The position numbers were made by a program, and so were the translations under genes. This document shows positions 15,959 to 24,065 of a stretch of 34,149 bases of DNA, piece after piece. How positions within the stretch are numbered: position 1 is the first letter of the stretch; every line of letters starts with the position of its first letter. The notes beneath the pieces are model-generated. The model searched no databases and was not told where the DNA came from. It worked only from the letters and a program-made list of their open reading frames with translations. The DNA is from an uncultured Lachnospiraceae bacterium (GTDB lineage Bacteria; Bacillota; Clostridia; Lachnospirales; Lachnospiraceae), in contig CATJTQ010000075.1 of assembly GCA_949743325.1 (NCBI GenBank), forward strand, positions 1 through 34,149, written 5' to 3'.

Positions 15959-16942
15959 ATGAGGAAGGTAATTATTTCATTGGCGCCGGTTGCCGGACCG
16001 GCTCCGGTAAATCCTGATGAATTGGCGACAGATGTTGTCAAAAGTGTTCAGGCAGGTGCGGCTATGTGTCATCTGCATTGTAAAAAAAGAACAGGAGAGC
16101 TCACTCCTGATACATGTGTAATAATTGAGAGTTTTGAGAAAATTTGTGCACAGACAGATGTTGTTGTTCAGGCGAGTACAGGCGGAATATCCAATATGAC
16201 TATAGAGGAGCGCTGCAATCCCCTTGAATATTGGCGTGTTGAGAGCGCATCATTAAACGGAGGTTCAACTAATTTAGGTGAGGCTGTATATAGAAATTCT
16301 TTTGATGATATACGATATTGTGCAAAACAGTGTTATGATAGGGAAATTTTACCTGAAACAGAAGTATTTGATATAGGAATGATAAATAATGTAGAAATGG
16401 TAGCTAAAGAGATGCCGTTTAGAGACCCTGTGCTTTACAATTTAGTTTTTGGACATAAGGGTGGTATGCAGCCAACAATGGAGGCTTTGTCGGCCTTTCG
16501 TTCATTTGTTCCAGAAGGAAGACTTTGGGGAGTGACACATTTCGGAAGAGATAACTGGACTTTTTTGGCTGCTGCTATTGCAATGGGGGCGACAGTTGTC
16601 AGAATTGGTTTTGAAGACAGTCCTTATTTAGATGAAAATACAACAGCTAAATACAACTATCAGGTTGTAGAGAAACTTGTAAAGTTGATTAGGTCAATGG
16701 GTCTTGAACCGGCGACACCACAAGAAGCGAGAAGAATATTAAATCTTGCTCCTAAATCAAAAGATAATGCGGCACATTCAAAATGTAATGCGGCAGCAGG
16801 ATGCGGTGGAAAATGCGTAGGTAATTGTACATGCGGCGGTCATGGACATCATAAAGAGGATAAAAATGTGCTTAATGCACAGGCTCTTTCATCAGTAGAC
16901 ATTGAATCAATTGTAAGGAGCGTAATTACACAGATGAAGTAA
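15959..16942 (+). CDS. Beta-keto acid cleavage enzyme (BKACE, DUF849) with Cys/His-rich C-terminal extension
   Basis: BKACE enzymes condense a beta-keto acid with acetyl-CoA and cleave it to acetoacetate and a new acyl-CoA. The core (about residues 1-263) shows the zinc ligands His38 and His40 in CHLHCKKRTGELTPD, VVVQASTGG (68-76), GHKGGMQPT (165-173) and Glu219 in IGFED. Unusually, 60 more residues follow: a linker with Cys276, 282, 286, 290, 292 and His273, 295, 297, 298, then a C-terminal amphipathic helix SSVDIESIVRSVITQMK (311-327). That tail resembles encapsulation peptides of bacterial microcompartment cargo. AGGAG precedes the ATG. No shell genes are nearby. The beta-keto substrate is unknown. 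Confidence 0.85.
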   Translation: MRKVIISLAPVAGPAPVNPDELATDVVKSVQAGAAMCHLHCKKRTGELTPDTCVIIESFEKICAQTDVVVQASTGGISNMTIEERCNPLEYWRVESASLNGGSTNLGEAVYRNSFDDIRYCAKQCYDREILPETEVFDIGMINNVEMVAKEMPFRDPVLYNLVFGHKGGMQPTMEALSAFRSFVPEGRLWGVTHFGRDNWTFLAAAIAMGATVVRIGFEDSPYLDENTTAKYNYQVVEKLVKLIRSMGLEPATPQEARRILNLAPKSKDNAAHSKCNAAAGCGGKCVGNCTCGGHGHHKEDKNVLNAQALSSVDIESIVRSVITQMK

Positions 16943-16964
16943 AAGCATATTTAGGGGTGACTGA

Positions 16965-18326
16965 ATGGAACTGGATAGAGACAATATAAAAAAGATATTT
17001 GGAGTTGTATTTGGTATAGTACTAATTTATTTATGTACTAAAAATATATATGTAATACTAAAAGCTATTGGAACTTTTTTACATTTTATATTTCCTTTTT
17101 TGCTTGGGGCAATATTTGCATTTATAATAAATGTACCTATGAGGTTTATAGAAGGCAATATAAGAAATTTGGAAAGTAAAATTGATTGTAAAATACAAAA
17201 AAAGAGATTTATTAGTTTCTTGCTCACCCTGTTAATTGTTATAGGTATTTTATCGGTAATTTGTTTTCTTGTTATACCGGAACTTACAAGAACTATTAAA
17301 ATGCTTTGGAATAATATGCCGGTATATGCTGATAATATTAAAGATTGGATAAATACTTTAGATGATAGATTACCAATATTAAAAGGCTTCACCTCGTCTG
17401 TTGAAGATATTGATGTCGACTGGGAAGAAGTGGGCAGCTGGATGTTAAGCTTGCAGGGAGGACATGTCGGAACTATGGTGGTAGATACATTTGATATTAT
17501 TACAAATGTAGTTACAAGTATTGTAAATTTCGTAATAGCTCTAGTTTTTGCATGTTATATATTATTTCAGAAAGAACATTTGTCTGAGTGGGGAAAGAAA
17601 ATATTGTATGCATCGCTGCCGGAAAAAAATGTTGCTGCTTTTTTGAATTTAGGGAAATTAATTGATGATACTTACTCAAGATTTATAATAGGACAGTGTA
17701 CAGAGGCTTTAATTTTAGGTACGCTTTTTATTGTTAGTATGCTGATATTCAGAATGCCGTTTGCATTTTTAGTAGGTTCGCTTGTTGCAGTAACAGCGCT
17801 TATTCCTATTGTTGGTTCTACAATTGCATGTGTAGTTGGTGCAATTTTAATGCTTACTGTCAGCCCTATGAAAATGATATTTTTTATATTACTTTTTTTA
17901 GTTATTCAGCAGATAGAAGGGCATTTTATTTATCCAAATGTTGTTGGAAATTCTATAGGACTTCCCGCATTATGGGTTCTTATAGCTCTTACATTAGGAG
18001 CTAAACTTATGGGAATTGGCGGAATGCTAATTGGAATACCTACAATGTCGGTTATTTATGTTCTGTTAGACCAGTGGATGTATTCAAGTCTGAAAAGGCG
18101 TGGTGTACCAGATGACAAGTGGAAAAATGAAAATCGCAGCGAGGCAGAGAGAAAGAAGGAAGAGAAATTTCGTCAAAGATTTCAGGTGGTAATAAAACTT
18201 CCTGAAAAGATAAAAGAGATGGCAGAAGAAGTGACAAAAGGTGTATCAAAAGAAGATAAGGATTTAACAGATAAATCTGTTAAGAAAGAAAAAAATAAGA
18301 AATCTGGAGGGAACAGTATTGAGTAG
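16965..18326 (+). CDS. AI-2E family transporter (PF01594-type membrane protein)
   Basis: The 453-residue product is an integral membrane protein with about eight hydrophobic segments, beginning with IFGVVFGIVLIYLCT, and a conserved C-terminal region (VGSLVAVTALIPIVGSTIAC, FVIQQIEGHFIYPNVVG-type sequence, GIGGMLIGIPTMSVIYVLLD) typical of the TqsA/YdiK/PerM family. Members export small molecules or, in some cases, act as Na+/H+ antiporters; the name does not prove AI-2 transport. A highly charged cytoplasmic tail of about 80 residues follows the last membrane segment. AGGGGTGA precedes the ATG. The last 8 bases overlap the DegV gene, so the two are translationally coupled. Confidence 0.9.
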   Translation: MELDRDNIKKIFGVVFGIVLIYLCTKNIYVILKAIGTFLHFIFPFLLGAIFAFIINVPMRFIEGNIRNLESKIDCKIQKKRFISFLLTLLIVIGILSVICFLVIPELTRTIKMLWNNMPVYADNIKDWINTLDDRLPILKGFTSSVEDIDVDWEEVGSWMLSLQGGHVGTMVVDTFDIITNVVTSIVNFVIALVFACYILFQKEHLSEWGKKILYASLPEKNVAAFLNLGKLIDDTYSRFIIGQCTEALILGTLFIVSMLIFRMPFAFLVGSLVAVTALIPIVGSTIACVVGAILMLTVSPMKMIFFILLFLVIQQIEGHFIYPNVVGNSIGLPALWVLIALTLGAKLMGIGGMLIGIPTMSVIYVLLDQWMYSSLKRRGVPDDKWKNENRSEAERKKEEKFRQRFQVVIKLPEKIKEMAEEVTKGVSKEDKDLTDKSVKKEKNKKSGGNSIE

Positions 18327-19194
18327 AGTGGCAGTACTTACAGATAGCAACAGTGGTCTGACAAACAAACAGGCAGAAGAAATTGGTGCATATGTGCTTC
18401 CTATGCCTTTTATGGTTGATGGTGAAGAGTTTTTTGAGGGAATCAGTCTTACTCAGGAAAAATTTTATGATCTTTTGGCTTCTGGGGAGGCGGATGTGTC
18501 AACATCACAGCCATCAATGGAAAGTGTTCTTGTAAAATGGGATAAATTGTTAAAAGACTATGATGAAGTTGTTTATATTCCGATGTCAAGCGGTCTCAGC
18601 AGTTCATATTCCACTGCTAAAATGCTGTCTGAAGATTATGAGAATGTTGAAGTGGTAAATAACCAACGAATCTCAGTTACTCAGAGAAATTCTGTAATTG
18701 ATGCTGTACAGCTGTCAAACAAAGGTTATTGTGCGAAAGAGATAAGAGAATATCTGGAGAGAGTGAAGTTTAATTCAAGTATTTATATTATGTTGGATAC
18801 GCTTAAATATCTAAAAAAAGGCGGAAGAATTACCCCGGCAGCGGCAGCGCTGGGAACAATTCTTAGAATTAAACCTGTACTTCAGATTCAGGGTGAGAAA
18901 TTAGATCAGTTTGCTAAAGCAAGAACTGTAAGTCAGGCAAAGACACTTATGATAGATGCTATAAAGAAGGATATTGAGTCAAGATTTGGAGGAGATCCAA
19001 ATAATGTCAATCTTTCAATAGCACACACTAATAATATTGAAGCAGCAGAAGAATTTTGTGAAGAGGTAAAGAAAGTTTTTCCTAATCATAATATTTATAT
19101 TGATCATTTGTCATTGAGTATTTCTTGTCATATAGGACCAGGTGCTTTAGCCCTTGCTTGTTCAAAAAAGATTTTACTTGACGAGGAGGCATAA
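18319..19194 (+). CDS. DegV family fatty-acid-binding protein
   Basis: The 291-residue product has the DegV signature: TDSNSGLT near the N-terminus, VSTSQPSMESV, the lipid headgroup loop IPMSSGLSSSY, then LKKGGRITPAAAALGTILRI, KPVLQIQGEKL and a C-terminal HIGPGALALA. Such proteins (FakB-like) present a fatty acid to FakA kinase in Firmicutes; FakA is not in the window. The TTG start at 18319 is supported by GGAGGG 7-8 bases upstream and by the MSRVAVLTDS beginning expected of the family. Confidence 0.92.
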   Translation: MSRVAVLTDSNSGLTNKQAEEIGAYVLPMPFMVDGEEFFEGISLTQEKFYDLLASGEADVSTSQPSMESVLVKWDKLLKDYDEVVYIPMSSGLSSSYSTAKMLSEDYENVEVVNNQRISVTQRNSVIDAVQLSNKGYCAKEIREYLERVKFNSSIYIMLDTLKYLKKGGRITPAAAALGTILRIKPVLQIQGEKLDQFAKARTVSQAKTLMIDAIKKDIESRFGGDPNNVNLSIAHTNNIEAAEEFCEEVKKVFPNHNIYIDHLSLSISCHIGPGALALACSKKILLDEEA

Positions 19195-19196
19195 CG

Positions 19197-19700
19197 ATGA
19201 ATCTTATTGGAGCTGTAGACAGAAATTGGGCAATTGGAAAAGATAATAAACTTCTTGTAAGTATTCCAAATGATATGAAGTTATTTAGGGAGCTTACATT
19301 GAATAAAATAATAGTAACCGGAAGAAAAACAATGGATACTTTTCAGAACGGTAAACCTTTAATGAATCGAATTAATATTGTGTTATCAGAAAATAAACAG
19401 TTGGATATTAAAGATGCTAAAGTTGTAAATTCAATTGAACAATTATTTGAAGTTCTTGAAGAATTATACAAAGAAGGTTATACTTCTGAAGATGTGTTTG
19501 TTATTGGCGGGGAGAGTGTGTACAGACAGTTAGAGAAGTATTGTGATCAAGCATATGTTACAAAGATTGATTTTGAATATGATTCAGATTCTTATTTTCC
19601 AAACCTTGATGAGAAGAAAGATTGGAATCTTATTGAACATAGTGATGAACAGACATACTTTGATTTAGACTATTCGTTTTTAAAGTATAAAAGAGTATAA
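19197..19700 (+). CDS. folA: Dihydrofolate reductase
   Basis: This enzyme reduces dihydrofolate to tetrahydrofolate with NADPH. The 167 residues match the usual length. Visible motifs are GAVDRNWAIGKDNKLLVSIP, with the catalytic Asp in IPNDMKLF, the NADPH-binding GRKTMDTF, and FVIGGESVYRQL. GAGGAGG lies at the end of the DegV gene and the start codon is only 2 bases past its stop, so the two are cotranscribed. thyA, a frequent neighbour, is not seen. Confidence 0.93.
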   Translation: MNLIGAVDRNWAIGKDNKLLVSIPNDMKLFRELTLNKIIVTGRKTMDTFQNGKPLMNRINIVLSENKQLDIKDAKVVNSIEQLFEVLEELYKEGYTSEDVFVIGGESVYRQLEKYCDQAYVTKIDFEYDSDSYFPNLDEKKDWNLIEHSDEQTYFDLDYSFLKYKRV

Positions 19701-19716
19701 AAGATGATAAACAAAT

Positions 19717-19746
19717 CCTAAATTTGTTATTGCAAATAATTTTAGG
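19717..19746 (+). promoter_or_regulatory. Hairpin that could cover the ribosome binding site of the EIIC-EAL gene
   Basis: CCTAAA (19717-19722) pairs with TTTAGG (19741-19746), extended by TTTG (19723-19726) with CAAA (19733-19736) across a 4-base bulge. The right arm includes the first bases of AGGAGG (19744-19749), so folding would limit translation of the gene starting at 19756. There is no T-run, so it is not a terminator. Confidence 0.3.
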
Positions 19747-19755
19747 AGGATGCTG

Positions 19756-21861
19756 ATGAGAGAAAGTTTTAAAGAAAATTTGTTTAGAGTCAGTACTTTT
19801 TTTGACGAGAGCAATGCTTTTGCAGCAGTAAGGCAGGGTTTAGTAATGCTGATACCTTTGATTGTTATAGGTTCAATATCATTGATGATAAAAAGCCTGC
19901 CTATTCCTGCATATCAGAAAGCTCTTGAAAGTTTTTGTAACGGTAAAATACTTGAAATATTAAATTATATTTATTCTGGCACATTTCAAATATTCTCTCT
20001 TGCCTTGGCAGTGACGACAAGCGTAAGTTATGCAATGCTGAATCAAAAAAGTAAAACCGACAGGGAAATCGTCAGTGATTGTACAATACTTGCAATACTC
20101 ACCTTAACTTCATTGGTGGGACATATAGGAATACAGTTTGATAATTTTTCAATAACACAACTGGGTACAATAAATACTTTTACGGCTATTTTTATAGCGC
20201 TGATAAGCAGCTGGCTTTACTTTAAAATACGTGATACCAGATTATTACATATAAACCGTTTGGAAACTGATGTCGATGGTATGTATTATAACGCAGTACA
20301 AAGCATTATTCCTGCGGCTATCGTCATTATAATATTTGCAGTTGCAAATCAATTATTTCAAATATTTTTTAAAGTTGACAGTGTTCAGGAATGTCTGGAA
20401 ATTGCTGTAGATGCTTTTTTAGAACTTTTTGAAATTAAAGCATTGGCAGGAATTGCAACTTTATTTTTAACTCATTTGTTATGGTTTTTTGGATTTCATG
20501 GCGGCAATATAATAGACGTTGTTGTGAAGGAAAATTTTGCAGTAATTGATTCTGCGGAAATTTACAGCAAATCATTTCAGGATGTTTTTACAATATTTGG
20601 CGGGTGCGGTTCTGTATTGGGGCTTGTCATCGCAATATTGTTGTTTTCTAAAAAACGAAGTATGAAAAATGTTGCCAAATTAGCGTTACCAAGCGTAATA
20701 TTTAATATAAGTGAAGTTATAACTTTTGGATTGCCTATTATATATAATCCAATATTTTTTATTCCATTTATAATAGTACCATTTATGAATTATGTAGTCT
20801 CATATGCGGCAATTTTTTTCGGATTAGTGCCTAATATTGTGCAGAAAGTTGAGTGGACGTCACCTATTATATTAAGTGGCTATCAGGCAACGGAATCTGT
20901 AGCCGGAAGTATTTTGCAGATAGTGTGTCTGTTAATGGATGTATTAATATATCTTCCGTTTGTACGTCTGTTTGAAGAACATAGTGATAAACAGATGATT
21001 AAAAAGGTAAATCTGCTCGTAAAAGAGCTTCAATCAGAAGAGGATGCTAATAATATAACTTCGCTTATAAACAGAGACGACAGTCTTGGCGGAGTCGCAA
21101 GAAGGATGGCAAATGATTTAAAGAGCGCTATTAAAAGTAAACAATTATTTTTGCTTTTTCAGCCACAGGTCAATTGCAATGATGTATGTATAGGTGCAGA
21201 AGCGTTGATAAGATGGGTGCATCCTATAGTAGGGTTTGTATATCCACCGCTTATTATACAGCTTGCCAAAGAGATGAATATGTTGAATGAACTGGAACAT
21301 TATCTCTTTGACGAGGCGGCAAAGGCAATTGCGGATATACAAAAGGAGATTGACAGAGAATTTAAAATATCTGTAAATATTACAAATGTATCTTTAATGT
21401 CAGATGATTTTGAGAGTACGATAGCTAATTGTGTTGATAAATATAAGATTAGCAGAGATAAATTATGGTTGGAGATTACAGAGCAGGAGGCGCTTTCTTC
21501 ATCTATTGACATAGCAGATAAAATAGAAAATTTAAAGAAAAAAGGTCATAAGTTTTTAATTGATGATTTTGGAATGGGTCATACATCATTATTGTATTTG
21601 CAGACTAATCATTTTGAGATTGTGAAGCTGGATGGATCTTTAACAAAAAACATTATTGAAAATAAAAGGGATGCAGATATAATTAAATCTATTATATTTT
21701 TGGGAGAGTCATTAAATTTTACTACTGTTGCTGAATTTGTTGAAAATAGAGAGCAGAGGGATAAATTAAAGGATCTGGGTGTGGATGCGTTCCAAGGTTA
21801 TTTTTACAGTAAACCTATTAGACTTGACGAATTTATATTATGGATGAAGCAGCATTTATAG
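19756..21861 (+). CDS. PTS EIIC-like membrane domain fused to an EAL c-di-GMP phosphodiesterase
   Basis: The 701-residue protein joins two domains. Residues 1-405 resemble a lactose/cellobiose-type PTS EIIC permease, with membrane segments, the sugar-site motif WFFGFHGGN (243-251) and FNISEVITFGLPIIYNP (316-332). Residues 455-701 form an EAL domain that should hydrolyse c-di-GMP to pGpG: EALIRW (Glu482), Asn541, ITE (Glu576), DDFGMG (Asp603, Asp604), KLD (Lys624), AEFVE (Glu660/663) and QGYFYSKP (Gln680). All metal- and base-binding residues appear present. No EIIA or EIIB partner is nearby, so the EIIC part is probably a sugar sensor. ATG 19756 is chosen because AGGAGG sits 6 bases before it; ATG 19750 overlaps that site. 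Confidence 0.9.
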   Translation: MRESFKENLFRVSTFFDESNAFAAVRQGLVMLIPLIVIGSISLMIKSLPIPAYQKALESFCNGKILEILNYIYSGTFQIFSLALAVTTSVSYAMLNQKSKTDREIVSDCTILAILTLTSLVGHIGIQFDNFSITQLGTINTFTAIFIALISSWLYFKIRDTRLLHINRLETDVDGMYYNAVQSIIPAAIVIIIFAVANQLFQIFFKVDSVQECLEIAVDAFLELFEIKALAGIATLFLTHLLWFFGFHGGNIIDVVVKENFAVIDSAEIYSKSFQDVFTIFGGCGSVLGLVIAILLFSKKRSMKNVAKLALPSVIFNISEVITFGLPIIYNPIFFIPFIIVPFMNYVVSYAAIFFGLVPNIVQKVEWTSPIILSGYQATESVAGSILQIVCLLMDVLIYLPFVRLFEEHSDKQMIKKVNLLVKELQSEEDANNITSLINRDDSLGGVARRMANDLKSAIKSKQLFLLFQPQVNCNDVCIGAEALIRWVHPIVGFVYPPLIIQLAKEMNMLNELEHYLFDEAAKAIADIQKEIDREFKISVNITNVSLMSDDFESTIANCVDKYKISRDKLWLEITEQEALSSSIDIADKIENLKKKGHKFLIDDFGMGHTSLLYLQTNHFEIVKLDGSLTKNIIENKRDADIIKSIIFLGESLNFTTVAEFVENREQRDKLKDLGVDAFQGYFYSKPIRLDEFILWMKQHL

Positions 21862-21873
21862 TTAATAACAGAT

Positions 21874-21903
21874 TTGGTCCTTGTTTTTATGTAATGATAT
21901 AAT
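21874..21903 (+). promoter_or_regulatory. Possible promoter of the SpoIID-like gene
   Basis: TTGGTC (21874-21879) and a perfect TATAAT (21898-21903) are 18 bases apart, directly after the EAL gene stop and about 48 bases before the next start. Confidence 0.45.
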
Positions 21904-21951
21904 ATTTACATGCATATATTTAATATGAATAAGTATATACATGGAGAAATT

Positions 21952-23208
21952 ATGAGTTTACATGCAATGCAGGATAATTCAGCACATACAGGCGAATTAA
22001 GGATTGACGTCCGCTCAGGAGAAAATCAGATTCCCATTAGAGATGCCAAAGTTCAAATTTCCTATACAGGAGAACCGGATAATATAATTGAAGAGGTATC
22101 CACATCAGATATGGGGGAGACAGATGAAATAACATTGAATACACCTCCTGTTGAGTACAGTTTGGAGCCCGGAAATGTACAGCCATATTCAGAGTATAAT
22201 CTAACTATAAGCGCAGAAGGCTTTGAGACTGTTGTAATTTCGGGTGTGGAGATGCTTGAAGGAGTATTATCTGTTCAAAACATCCAATTGACGCCATTTA
22301 ATAATCAGCCTGACACAGACAGGGTTGTGATTGGTCCACATACTCTCTATGGAGAGTACCCTCCTAAGATTCCAGAGGCAGAAGTAAAGCCTGTAAATGA
22401 GACAGGAGAAATTGTTTTAAGCCGTGTTGTTGTGCCGGAATATGTAGTTGTACATGATGGGCCTCCTTCAGATTCTTCAGCAAAAGATTATTATGTCAGA
22501 TACAGAGATTATATTAAGAATGTTGCGTCAAGTGAAATATATGCGACGTGGCCGGAAGATACAATACGAGCTAATATACTTGCTATAATGTCGTTTACAT
22601 TAAATCGTGTTTATACTGAATGGTATAGGAATAAAGGATATAATTTTACAATAACATCATCAACCGCCTATGACCATAAATGGATAAGAGACAGAAATAT
22701 TTTTAATACAATATCTGCAATAACAGATGAGTTGTTTGGAAATTTTTTATCACGGCCTAATGTAAAACAGCCTATACTTACACAATATTGTGATGGCAAA
22801 AGAGTTTCTTGTCCAAATTGGATGTCACAGTGGGGGTCAAAATCTCTTGGAGATGAAGGATATGATGCAATTGGCATAATAAGGTATTATTATGGTGATA
22901 ATATGTATATAAATATTGCGGAAGATATATCAGGAATTCCTTCATCATGGCCTGGTTATAATCTGGAGATAGGCAGCAGCGGAAGTAAAGTTTTGCAAAT
23001 GCAGGAACAGCTCAATAAGATTTCAACTTCTTATCCAGCAATACCACAGATTGTAGCGGATGGAATATATGGACGTAATACAGCCAATGCAGTTAGAATT
23101 TTTCAGAGAACATTCGGACTTCCACAGACAGGCGTTGTTGATTATCCTACATGGTATAAAATTTCAGAAATATATGTAGGTGTTTCAAGAATAGCTGAAC
23201 TTGTGTAG
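21952..23208 (+). CDS. SpoIID/LytB-like protein with C-terminal peptidoglycan-binding domain
   Basis: The 418-residue product has three parts. Residues 8-120 form a beta-sandwich like carboxypeptidase regulatory domains (LRIDVRSGENQIPIRDAKVQ, YNLTISAEGFETVVISGVEM). Residues ~165-335 resemble SpoIID/LytB: YVVVHDGPPSD, YIKNVASSEIYATWPEDTIR, AIMSFTLNRVYTEWY, then QYCDGKRVSCPNWMSQWGS. Residues ~345-410 are a PG_binding_1 repeat (IGSSGSKVLQMQEQLN, GIYGRNTANAVRIFQRTFGL, GVVDYPTWYKI). No signal peptide is seen, so export is unexplained; a spore or cortex-related role in the mother cell is possible. ATG 21952 has GGAG 5 bases upstream; ATG 21910 lacks a binding site. Confidence 0.75.
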   Translation: MSLHAMQDNSAHTGELRIDVRSGENQIPIRDAKVQISYTGEPDNIIEEVSTSDMGETDEITLNTPPVEYSLEPGNVQPYSEYNLTISAEGFETVVISGVEMLEGVLSVQNIQLTPFNNQPDTDRVVIGPHTLYGEYPPKIPEAEVKPVNETGEIVLSRVVVPEYVVVHDGPPSDSSAKDYYVRYRDYIKNVASSEIYATWPEDTIRANILAIMSFTLNRVYTEWYRNKGYNFTITSSTAYDHKWIRDRNIFNTISAITDELFGNFLSRPNVKQPILTQYCDGKRVSCPNWMSQWGSKSLGDEGYDAIGIIRYYYGDNMYINIAEDISGIPSSWPGYNLEIGSSGSKVLQMQEQLNKISTSYPAIPQIVADGIYGRNTANAVRIFQRTFGLPQTGVVDYPTWYKISEIYVGVSRIAELV

Positions 23209-23241
23209 AATATCTTTTGTATATTAATTAATAACATATTG

Positions 23242-23274
23242 AAGGGGCCGCGCTTAATTATAGGTGCGGCCTTT
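23242..23274 (+). terminator. Weak intrinsic terminator or leader hairpin before the response regulator gene
   Basis: GGCCGC and GCGGCC pair around an AT-rich loop; the arms extend to AAGG and CCTT with two unpaired Gs. Only three Ts follow. It ends 8 bases before the response regulator's ribosome binding site, so it could end the preceding transcript or act as an attenuator. Confidence 0.5.
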
Positions 23275-23292
23275 GAATTGCAGGAGGAAATG

Positions 23293-23964
23293 ATGAGTAT
23301 TTTGATTATAGAAGATGATGTAAATATTAATTCGTTATTATCTGAATATCTTACTAAAGAGGGATATATATGCGATTCAGCATATTCAGGAACAGAGGGG
23401 GTGCTGCTTACAGATAAAAATGAATATGATATAATATTACTTGATTTAATGCTGCCAGGATTAAACGGTGCAGGAGTTCTTTCTAAGATTAGAGAAAAAA
23501 GCAATACGCCGGTAATAGCTATAACAGCAAAAGATTCTGTTGATGAGAAAGTAGATTTATTTAATTTAGGAGCTGATGATTATATTACAAAGCCTTTTGA
23601 TTTAAAAGAAGTTGCCGCAAGGATTTTGGTTCAGCTGCGGCATTATAAAAAAGGCAGTGCGGACAAGCTTTATGTACATAAAAATCTTATGTTAGATTCC
23701 GTAAATTATAATATAACTGTCTGTGGAAAATTATTAAATAAAATAACAAAACATGAGTTTGCGATAATGAGACTTTTAATGTCAAATCCTACAAAAGTCT
23801 TTACGAAAGAAGAAATATTTGAATATGCATGGGAAGAAATATATATGGGTGAAACTAAGACGTTAGATGTTCATATAAGCAATATAAGAAAGAAAATAAG
23901 AGAAATTACGGATGAAGAATATATAGAGACCGTTTGGGGTATTGGCTATAAATTACAGTTATAA
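23293..23964 (+). CDS. OmpR/PhoB-family response regulator
   Basis: The 223-residue DNA-binding regulator has a receiver domain with the acidic pair in ILIIEDDV, phospho-acceptor Asp51 in LLDLMLPG, and Lys100 in DDYITKPFD. A winged-helix domain follows (ITKHEFAIMRLLMSNPTKVF, TKTLDVHISNIRKKI, VWGIGYKL). AGGAGG at 23282-23287 favours ATG 23293 over the overlapping ATG 23290. It heads a module with an ABC ATPase, permease and histidine kinase on the same strand, so its likely target is the promoter of the ABC genes or of the whole module. The 101-base gap before the ATPase gene has a TATAAT (24037-24042) but no well-spaced -35. Confidence 0.93.
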   Translation: MSILIIEDDVNINSLLSEYLTKEGYICDSAYSGTEGVLLTDKNEYDIILLDLMLPGLNGAGVLSKIREKSNTPVIAITAKDSVDEKVDLFNLGADDYITKPFDLKEVAARILVQLRHYKKGSADKLYVHKNLMLDSVNYNITVCGKLLNKITKHEFAIMRLLMSNPTKVFTKEEIFEYAWEEIYMGETKTLDVHISNIRKKIREITDEEYIETVWGIGYKLQL

Positions 23965-24065
23965 ATTTTACTGTTTCTTTACTTTTAATTTGCTTTTTTT
24001 TAGTGATTGCCATATAAAATAAAGTTATTGAAAATTTATAATAACTTGAACAGGAGGAACGACAG

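Noticed and set aside
16965-18326. Quorum-sensing AI-2 exporter
   Set aside because: The family name is historical; nothing in the sequence or neighbours (no luxS or lsr genes) supports AI-2 as substrate.
24037-24042. Promoter before the ABC ATPase gene
   Set aside because: The TATAAT is good, but the only -35-like hexamer (TTGCCA at 24007) is 24 bases away, too far to call.
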